A stretch of DNA of 13,015 nt from an uncultured Alphaproteobacteria bacterium (GTDB taxonomy: Bacteria > Pseudomonadota > Alphaproteobacteria > RF32 > CAG-239): NCBI GenBank assembly GCA_900540425.1, contig UQFU01000050.1, forward strand, positions 1-13,015, in the 5' to 3' direction. The position numbers were made by a program, and so were the translations under genes. The notes under the pieces were generated by a model, which did no database searches, was not told the DNA's origin, and worked only from the letters and a program-made list of their open reading frames with translations. Numbering within the stretch: position 1 is the first letter of the stretch; each line of letters begins with the position of its first letter. Positions 1-5,781 of this stretch are shown piece by piece.

Positions 1-134
1 TACTTGACGGCTGGATTTGGTCTTCGTCCGAGAACCACTACTACGGCGCGTGGTTCGTGGGCGCCTATGACGGCCTTGTGTTCGACAACAATAAGAGCTA
101 CTACTATTACGTCAGGTGTGTCCTCGCTTTCTAA
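1..134 (+). CDS. C-terminal fragment of a DUF1566/FISUMP-like protein (5' end outside window)
   Basis: This is the last 43 codons of a gene entering from the left, read in frame 3 and ending at TAA 132-134. The visible peptide contains WIWSSSENHYYGAW and, near the end, YYYYVRCVLAF. The pattern of WSSSE, an aromatic AW, then an acidic-glycine stretch and a terminal VRCV is typical of the end of DUF1566 / Fibrobacter-succinogenes-major-paralogous-type domains, which occur in exported or surface proteins of many gut and environmental bacteria. That is family knowledge; no function can be assigned from this piece. A strong intrinsic terminator follows at once, which supports this frame as the real one. 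The other plus frame ending at TAA 136-138 gives a low-complexity Thr/Ser peptide and was discarded. Confidence 0.6.
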   Translation, partial: LDGWIWSSSENHYYGAWFVGAYDGLVFDNNKSYYYYVRCVLAF

Positions 135-160
135 TTAACTATTTGTCTATTTATCTATTA

Positions 161-195
161 ATTGCCATTCGTTTGACGAATGGCAATTTTTTTTT
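161..195 (+). terminator. Rho-independent terminator of the DUF1566-like gene
   Basis: There is a perfect 11-bp inverted repeat, attgccattcg (161-171) and cgaatggcaat (177-187), around a 5-nt loop, tttga. It runs directly into nine T residues (187-195). It lies 26 nt after the TAA of the upstream fragment, in the right orientation. The opposite strand has no matching T-tract, so it probably acts only on plus-strand transcription. Confidence 0.92.
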
Positions 196-257
196 AGCAC
201 TATGACCTGCTGTCAGCGAAAGCGGGGGGAAGGGATGTTGTGGCCCTCAAAGAGGGC

Positions 258-1001
258 TTAGTACATGACCTTGTTGAGATATAAGCCGCATGCCGGCGCG
301 GTAGGGCCGGCGGCTTTGCGGTCTTTTTTTTCGAGAATGTTTAGGATTTCTTCCGGCGGAATAATGCCGTTACCAATCATTTTTAAGGTACCGACCATGT
401 TTCTGACCTGGTGGTGAAGAAAAGAACGAGCTTCAACGGTGAAGACGATTTCATCTCCGCGTTTTTCAATATCCAGCTTGTCTAAGGTTTTTAGGGGGGA
501 TTTGGCCTGACAGGCCGCTGCCCGAAAAGAGCTGAAATCATGGTGTCCGAGAAGGTATTTTGCTCCCCGGCGCATGGCATCGATGTTCAGCGAATACGGA
601 ATCCACCAAACCCGGTTCCGCTCAATAACCGAAGGAGCCGGGCGGTTGAGAATCCGATAAACATAACCGCGACCGATTGCCGAAAACCGGGCGTGAAAAT
701 CATCGGCGGCCGGTTCGACCCGCAAAACGACAACCGGTGCTTCGGCATTGCGTAAATTGGCGTTGAAGGCTTCGCGCAGGCGGTAGAGGTCCCATTCTCC
801 GGGAGTGTCAAAGTGAGCAACTTGTGCCAGGGCGTGAACGCCGGCATCGGTTCGGCCGGCGGCACAGACTTCAGAAGCCTGATGCGTAAAAGCAAAAAGA
901 GCATTTTCCAAATGCTCTTGTGCGGAGGGACCGTCCAACTGGCGCTGCCAGCCCAGGAGATTGGTCCCGTCATATTCTACCGTAATTTTATAGCGGGGCA
1001 T
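258..1001 (-). CDS. truA: tRNA pseudouridine(38-40) synthase TruA
   Basis: TruA converts uridines 38, 39 and 40 in the anticodon stem-loop of many tRNAs to pseudouridine and acts in the cytoplasm. The 247-aa length is normal for the family. The N-terminus (YKITVEYDGTNLLGWQRQ) is the classic TruA opening. The signature GRTDAGVHA lies at residues 49-57, with the catalytic aspartate at D52. The C-terminal half holds FLHHQVRNMVGTL, the conserved segment near the active site. The start codon (ATG at 1001-999 on the complement) lies 6 nt after the stop of the Gfo/Idh gene. It has no good Shine-Dalgarno of its own, so it is probably co-transcribed and translationally coupled. A small hairpin (243-257) directly follows the stop but lacks a T-tract. 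Identification is secure. Confidence 0.97.
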   Translation of the reverse strand: MPRYKITVEYDGTNLLGWQRQLDGPSAQEHLENALFAFTHQASEVCAAGRTDAGVHALAQVAHFDTPGEWDLYRLREAFNANLRNAEAPVVVLRVEPAADDFHARFSAIGRGYVYRILNRPAPSVIERNRVWWIPYSLNIDAMRRGAKYLLGHHDFSSFRAAACQAKSPLKTLDKLDIEKRGDEIVFTVEARSFLHHQVRNMVGTLKMIGNGIIPPEEILNILEKKDRKAAGPTAPACGLYLNKVMY

Positions 1002-1007
1002 TGCGGT

Positions 1008-2030
1008 TTATTCTGCAGCAATGCTCAGGCTGTCGGTGTTATCCTGGCTGAAAAAGCCCAGTTTTTCCTGAACTTTCCAGATGACCCGCAGGGCGTCGAG
1101 AGCGTTTTCGCCGCTGATGCGGGGCGTTTCTTCGCCTCTGACGCAGTTGATAAAGTGAGTCAGCTCGGCTTGCAGCGGCTGGTTGGTCGGAATGAACAAC
1201 TGTTCAACGCTGCCTTTGAGGCCGTAGTGCATCCATTCGGGGATTTCTTCCTGATTAACATAGGGCATGCGTCCCTGGGTGTGGACATTGATGCTCTGGT
1301 TAATGAAATCCATGTCAATATAATTGGTATCGGTTGTAACTGACAGGGTGCGGACGCGAGCCTGAGTTATGCGGCTGGCCGTAAGGTTGGCCGTGGCACC
1401 GTTGGCAAATTCGACCAACGCGGTGATGTAATCTTTGCCGGATTTGTGGTCAGGCGTTTTGACCGCGGCGGCCTGTACGTTGACAACCGGAGATTTGACC
1501 AGAGACTGGATAACTTCAATATCATGAATCATCAAATCCATTGAAACGTCGACGTCGGTAATGCGGCCGCTGGCGGCAGACATTCTCTGGGCGGTGAGCG
1601 AACGAATCTTGGAAGTGTCGGACAGAATCTTACCCATTTGTTCAACCGCCGGATTGAAGCGTTCAATATGTCCGACGAGCAAGGTGACGTTGTTGTCTTT
1701 GGCTGCCTTAATCAGCATTTGGCATTCTTCTTCGGTTGTGGCCAGCGGTTTTTCAATCAGGCAATGGATGCCGCGGTTTAAGAAAAAGCTGCCGACTTCC
1801 GCGTGAGTTACCGAGGTGGTTACGACACTCACGGCGTCAACGTTTTTGGCGACTTCTTCCATAGACGAAAACGCTTTGATGCCGAAAGTTTCCGCAGCGG
1901 TTTTGGTGGCATCGGGGAAAATGTCATAAACGCCGACCAGTTCAATGCCTTTGATGTTTTTGTAGGTTTTCAGATGGTTTTTGCCCATCATGCCAGCGCC
2001 GATAACCGCTACTTTAATCGTGTTATTCAT
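1008..2030 (-). CDS. Gfo/Idh/MocA-family NAD(P)-dependent oxidoreductase, possibly UDP-GlcNAc 3-dehydrogenase (GnnA-like)
   Basis: This is a 340-aa cytoplasmic sugar dehydrogenase of the Gfo/Idh/MocA family. It opens with a Rossmann dinucleotide-binding loop, VIGAGMMG (residues 9-16). The EKP motif with the family's catalytic lysine is at 93-95 (K94), followed by GHIERFNPAV (120-129) and a DLMIHDIEV segment (165-173) where the second catalytic acid/histidine pair usually lies. The C-terminal PLQAELTHFINCVRG is also typical. The combination of GHIERFNPAV and MIHDIE is what I associate with UDP-GlcNAc 3-dehydrogenases (GnnA) of lipid A diamino-sugar synthesis; the substrate is an inference. I chose ATG 2030 because GAGGT lies 8 nt upstream. 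An in-frame ATG at 2045 overlaps that ribosome-binding site and would add only five residues. The gene heads a two-gene unit with truA. Confidence 0.9.
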   Translation of the reverse strand: MNNTIKVAVIGAGMMGKNHLKTYKNIKGIELVGVYDIFPDATKTAAETFGIKAFSSMEEVAKNVDAVSVVTTSVTHAEVGSFFLNRGIHCLIEKPLATTEEECQMLIKAAKDNNVTLLVGHIERFNPAVEQMGKILSDTSKIRSLTAQRMSAASGRITDVDVSMDLMIHDIEVIQSLVKSPVVNVQAAAVKTPDHKSGKDYITALVEFANGATANLTASRITQARVRTLSVTTDTNYIDMDFINQSINVHTQGRMPYVNQEEIPEWMHYGLKGSVEQLFIPTNQPLQAELTHFINCVRGEETPRISGENALDALRVIWKVQEKLGFFSQDNTDSLSIAAE

Positions 2031-2160
2031 GTTGATTAACCTCATATAAAATCAATGTACGTGATATTTTGGTTTACATATAGCATCTTTTTTGATAAAA
2101 AGCTTTTAAATTCTTGTTACATATTGTTACAGCATGCAAAATACAAGGGGAGCTTCCGCG
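2031..2160. promoter_or_regulatory. Divergent intergenic region with presumed promoters for both directions
   Basis: This AT-rich gap separates the leftward oxidoreductase-truA unit from the rightward lipoprotein gene, so both promoters should lie here. Ribosome-binding sites are clear: GAGGT for the minus-strand gene (complement of about 2039-2043) and AAGGGGAG for the lipoprotein (2145-2152). Promoter boxes are only suggestive. TTGATA at 2092-2097 and TATATG-like hexamers on the minus strand occur, but I found no pair with good spacing and good matches. There is also a small direct repeat, TTGTTACA/TATTGTTACA, around 2114-2131. Confidence 0.4.
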
Positions 2161-3984
2161 ATGAGGAAAAATTATGTCAGGACTGTGGGAATTTTTTTGG
2201 CGGCTGCGGCGTTGTGGGGCTGCGGCAGCGATAAAAAAACGCTGACGCTCAGCGAAGCCGAAAAAGAAGTGCCGGCGGAGGCGGTTCCCGAAGAAGTCAA
2301 AGGGCGTCTGGACGTTTATACGTCAATGGCGCGGGCGGTAAAATACAATATCAATGCTACGCGCCAAAATATGAAAAGCAAAGTGGAACCCGGCGATCCC
2401 AAGCTGTCGGCAAGGGATTTGATCCGCAGCGTGCTTAATGTGAAAGCAGGGCAGGAAAGCCAGTTGTATGACGCTTTGCGGGTGCTTGATTTTGCGGTGA
2501 TTTTTGCCGAGAACAGTTTGGAGAACAATCCGGCGGCGCAGGAGGATTATCTGTTTGCCAAGTCGTCGCAGCATTTGGCGCTGGCGGCAATCAAGGCGCA
2601 TGAAGACGCTTTGTTCGGGCTGAAAAAAATTAAGGAAATTGACCGCGAGAGCAAGAAAGAACTTAAAATTTTAGAGGCTCTCAAGCAAAAAATGGAGCGC
2701 AACGGCAAGTTAAGCGATGCCGACATTGAGTATAAAAAAGGGATTGAAGTTGCCCTGCTGGAGCAAAATCAGGTTCGCAACACTTTGCTTAACAATGTGG
2801 CGCAGTATGCCCGTCTGGTTCGTTCCGACGATCAGAAAATTACTTTGGAAGGGCGCCGTTTTTATGAGCTTGACGATTTTGACCGCAATTTTACCATGGA
2901 GACGTTTCAGCGGACGGCGGCCGCCAACCGCAGCGAGCTGCTGCAAGCCAAGCGCAACGGTTATAACAATGAATTTGCCGCTATCCAAAATAAGGTTATG
3001 CAAAATTATCCGGAAGTGGAACATTTACAGATTAACGGTTATGACATTAAGGATCCCCTTTATGCGGACGGGTTGGTGCGCCGGGCAATGAAAGTTTCCG
3101 AAAATCTGCTGATTTCGGCTATGGATTATCGGAAAGAGAATAATCCGAATCGGAAAAAGGCTTATCGCGACGTGGTGTATCAGGATTTGGGCACCGCTGT
3201 TTTTGCCCAGGTGGAGCTGGCGTACAATCTGGTTAATCTGACGTCGCTCGATTTGCAGACGGTTCGGGAGCGAATTGCCAAGCAGCAGAAGGAGATCCGC
3301 ACCAAGGAGAAAGGTTTTCGCGGCGGTTACAAAGACAAGCTTGAAGTGTTGAATTTGAAGAATAAGCTGTTGGCAAACGAAATGCAGGAAAGCCAGGTTT
3401 TGGCGGAACGGGCGGTGGCTTTGCGCTCGTTGTATTTTTATGCCGGTTTTTCTCCGTTCAGCGAAGTTTTGCTGGGGCAGGACATTAAGGTTATTAACGA
3501 GAATCTGAAAATCGCTTTTAATCAGGACCTGGTCAGCATGCTTTCCAATTCGCCCAAAAAAGAGTCCCGCGGCTGGAGCGTAAAGGACGAGGACTGGGCC
3601 AAAGGCGAAAACTGGCTTGAACAACTGGTGGAAGAGAAAAAACAGCTTGGCGGCGGCCATGCTTTGGACGGTCGGGTTCCGGAAATCAAAAAGACGGCGG
3701 CTCTGCCGCAAAAGGCGGCGGCAACAGCCAAAGCCGTTGATGTCGATTACAACAAAAGGAAAATTTTGCAGTTAGGCGCGTATTTGCAAAAGGAAAATGC
3801 CGATTTGGAGTGGAAGATGCTGCGCCAGCTTTATCCCGAACTGCAGAACGTTACGCCGAAAATTGAGCGCGCCCATGTGAACGGGCAGGTTTGGTATCGG
3901 CTGATTGTCGAATCTGCGGACGGCGGCTGGGCGGATTTGTGCGAACGGCTGAAAAATGACCGTTTCGGGTGTATTTTGCGCTGA
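2161..3984 (+). CDS. Outer-membrane-type lipoprotein with TolC-like helical body and C-terminal SPOR domain
   Basis: The protein (607 aa) starts with a lipoprotein signal peptide: positively charged MRKNYVR, a hydrophobic stretch, then the lipobox ALWGC with the lipidated cysteine at C21. The next residues are G and S rather than D, which favours outer-membrane sorting. Residues about 45-480 are almost all long amphipathic helices. They form two halves that each resemble the coiled-coil hairpins of TolC/OEP outer-membrane factors (for example VELAYNLVNLTSLDLQTVRE and KDKLEVLNLKNKLLANE), but I see no clear beta-barrel strands, so the TolC assignment is tentative. Residues about 531-607 are a convincing SPOR domain, with ILQLGAYLQKENA, VNGQVWYRL and LCERLK. 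SPOR domains bind denuded peptidoglycan glycan strands. Start 2161 is preferred over 2134 because AAGGGGAG precedes it and the signal peptide begins there. Its position just before the coupling-protein unit suggests an envelope role. Confidence 0.75.
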   Translation: MRKNYVRTVGIFLAAAALWGCGSDKKTLTLSEAEKEVPAEAVPEEVKGRLDVYTSMARAVKYNINATRQNMKSKVEPGDPKLSARDLIRSVLNVKAGQESQLYDALRVLDFAVIFAENSLENNPAAQEDYLFAKSSQHLALAAIKAHEDALFGLKKIKEIDRESKKELKILEALKQKMERNGKLSDADIEYKKGIEVALLEQNQVRNTLLNNVAQYARLVRSDDQKITLEGRRFYELDDFDRNFTMETFQRTAAANRSELLQAKRNGYNNEFAAIQNKVMQNYPEVEHLQINGYDIKDPLYADGLVRRAMKVSENLLISAMDYRKENNPNRKKAYRDVVYQDLGTAVFAQVELAYNLVNLTSLDLQTVRERIAKQQKEIRTKEKGFRGGYKDKLEVLNLKNKLLANEMQESQVLAERAVALRSLYFYAGFSPFSEVLLGQDIKVINENLKIAFNQDLVSMLSNSPKKESRGWSVKDEDWAKGENWLEQLVEEKKQLGGGHALDGRVPEIKKTAALPQKAAATAKAVDVDYNKRKILQLGAYLQKENADLEWKMLRQLYPELQNVTPKIERAHVNGQVWYRLIVESADGGWADLCERLKNDRFGCILR

Positions 3985-3992
3985 TAAAATGT

Positions 3993-4021
3993 TTGTCAAA
4001 TCGGGAAACATACTGTATTAT
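3993..4021 (+). promoter_or_regulatory. Sigma-70-type promoter for the pentapeptide/coupling-protein unit
   Basis: A -35 box TTGTCA (3993-3998) and a -10 box TATTAT (4016-4021) are separated by exactly 17 nt, each matching 5 of 6 consensus bases. Transcription would start near 4028, leaving a leader of about 26 nt before ATG 4054. It lies in the 69-nt gap after the lipoprotein stop, so the downstream genes can be expressed independently of the lipoprotein gene. Confidence 0.65.
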
Positions 4022-4053
4022 AACCAATACGGCAATAATTCGGGCATCAGAAT

Positions 4054-5772
4054 ATGAGTGATGAAGACAAGACAGATTTCGGGCTGGAGGCAATTCGCGA
4101 GAAGCTGAAAAATTCGCGCGGCGATGCCGTCGTTTCCGGAGCGGCGCCGGAACAAGACAAAGGCTTGAAGGTTCGCGACGATTTTTTTGATGCTTCGGAG
4201 CAACCAGCAGCGGAATCTGTGGGCGGCCGCACATCTTCCAAGCCTTTTCCCAAACCGTCCGGCGATGACGGCGAAGTCAGCTGGTCTGCCGTTTCGGGGC
4301 AGTCTTTGTTAGGCAATGCCGGCGGCGGGACGATAGATTTTACGGGAAAAAATCTGGAAGGCGGAAAATTTGCCGGCGAGAATCTGGAAAACGCCAGTTT
4401 TTCGGTGGCAAATTTGACCGGAGTGGATTTTTCGGGCTGTAATCTGAAGGGGGTAGATTTTTCTGGCGCCAATATGTCGGAGGCCAATCTTTCGGGAGCC
4501 GATTTGACCGGGGCGGTTTTGTCGGGGACGGTTCTTAAAAATGCCAATTTCAGCGGCGCAATTCTCAACGGAGTCAAACTCAGCGAAGCCGACATTGAAG
4601 GCGCGCTGCTTTTGGACATTACCATTGACGAGCTGGGGATTGAGGAACTGCAGGCCCTGATTGAGTATCTGGCAAAGTATTATCCCCACAAGCTTAATCT
4701 GACCAAAATCAACCTGACGCTGCTGGACTTGTCGAAAATTGATTTGAGCAAAGTCAGTCTGCGCGGCGTGGACTTTACCGGCTGTGATTTTACAGGCGTG
4801 AATATTGTCGGTTTGGATTTGAGCGAGTGTAAAATTACGCCCGAGCAGATTGCCCAGGCGTTGGGGCGGGTGCCGAATGCGCAGGAACTGGCAAAGCTGC
4901 TGGCGCCGAAAAAGCCGCAGGCCAAAAAGCTGAACATTGATTTGGAAGGTTTGTTTTTCGGCCGTGGGCAGTTTGGCGTTATTGACACAACCAAGCACAA
5001 GGGTATCAGCATTGAACAGATATTGAAGGTAGGCAAGAAAGTTTTTCGCAGCGGGGCGCCCAAGCCGCCGGTTAAAGATTCTGAAGCGCTGGATCATATC
5101 CGCGGCGAAAGGGAAGCGGAAGTAAAATCGCATAATGCCGAATTGCGGGCGGCGATTGAGGCGCGGAAGAAAGAAATGCTGGCGCAGATGGAGCAGGAAA
5201 AACAGGCGCGTTTGTCCGGTCGTCAGGAAAATGGCGAACGTCAGGCTCTTCGCGAGGAAACAGCCGCAATGCCGCGGGAAGACATTGCAGAACGGAAGCC
5301 CGAAAGGGAGCGTCCAGCGGCAGAAGCGTCTGCCCAAACGCGGACTCCGGTTCGGGAAGAAAGCGGAGCCGGGGATGCTGTGCCGTCTGCCGCCGAAGAA
5401 CAAAACGGCAGAGAAGAACCGGTTCTCGGCAGTGAAAGGCAGTCCGGGCAGGAGCTGTCTCATCAGCTTGAGGAAGAACGAAAGAGGACTTTGATACAGC
5501 GTGCTGCCGAAGAAAAGGCTGCCGTTCGCAAGGAAGAACAGCAGGAAGAAGAGGAAGCCCGCCGCCGTGAGCAGGAAAAGCGGCAAGAACAGGGCGGAAC
5601 AGAAAAAGAGCATGAGAGGGAACTGGAGAAGCAGCGTCTTTTGGAAGAGCGCAAGCGGGAGCTGATGCAGCGCGCCGCCGAAGAAAAGGCGTTGGCTCAG
5701 GCCAAGGAAAAAGCAAAGGAGCGCGCCCAGGCCGAGCGGATGATGGATGCCCGGGGAAGGTCGCGTGATTAG
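4054..5772 (+). CDS. Pentapeptide-repeat protein with long charged coiled-coil C-terminus
   Basis: The product is 572 aa with no signal peptide or membrane segment, so it is probably cytoplasmic. Residues 1-90 are polar and low in complexity. Residues about 96-185 form a run of A(D/N)LXX-type pentapeptide repeats (FSGCN LKGVD FSGAN and so on). After a break of about 28 residues (IDELGIEELQALIEYLAKYY), a second block covers about 214-258. Such repeats fold as a right-handed quadrilateral beta-helix and often mediate protein binding. Residues about 345-572 are extremely rich in E, K, R, Q and A and should be a long helix or coiled coil. A near-repeat (EERKR..L.QRAAEEKA) occurs at about 473-489 and 530-546. 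The gene ends 9 nt before the coupling ATPase, so the two are clearly co-transcribed. Its role is unknown; a scaffold or adaptor for the ATPase is my inference. Confidence 0.85.
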   Translation: MSDEDKTDFGLEAIREKLKNSRGDAVVSGAAPEQDKGLKVRDDFFDASEQPAAESVGGRTSSKPFPKPSGDDGEVSWSAVSGQSLLGNAGGGTIDFTGKNLEGGKFAGENLENASFSVANLTGVDFSGCNLKGVDFSGANMSEANLSGADLTGAVLSGTVLKNANFSGAILNGVKLSEADIEGALLLDITIDELGIEELQALIEYLAKYYPHKLNLTKINLTLLDLSKIDLSKVSLRGVDFTGCDFTGVNIVGLDLSECKITPEQIAQALGRVPNAQELAKLLAPKKPQAKKLNIDLEGLFFGRGQFGVIDTTKHKGISIEQILKVGKKVFRSGAPKPPVKDSEALDHIRGEREAEVKSHNAELRAAIEARKKEMLAQMEQEKQARLSGRQENGERQALREETAAMPREDIAERKPERERPAAEASAQTRTPVREESGAGDAVPSAAEEQNGREEPVLGSERQSGQELSHQLEEERKRTLIQRAAEEKAAVRKEEQQEEEEARRREQEKRQEQGGTEKEHERELEKQRLLEERKRELMQRAAEEKALAQAKEKAKERAQAERMMDARGRSRD

Positions 5773-5781
5773 GAGCTTTTT

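Noticed and set aside
243..257. Hairpin gccctc-aaa-gagggc just after truA as a terminator
   Set aside because: The stem is only 6 bp and the minus strand has no T-tract after it, so intrinsic termination is unlikely.
813..1343. 176-codon plus-strand frame spanning the truA/oxidoreductase junction
   Set aside because: It is antisense to two strong family members, and its composition mirrors theirs.
3025..3711. 228-codon minus-strand frame opposite the lipoprotein gene
   Set aside because: It is antisense to a gene with a clear signal peptide and SPOR domain, shows no motif and has no ribosome-binding site that I can see.
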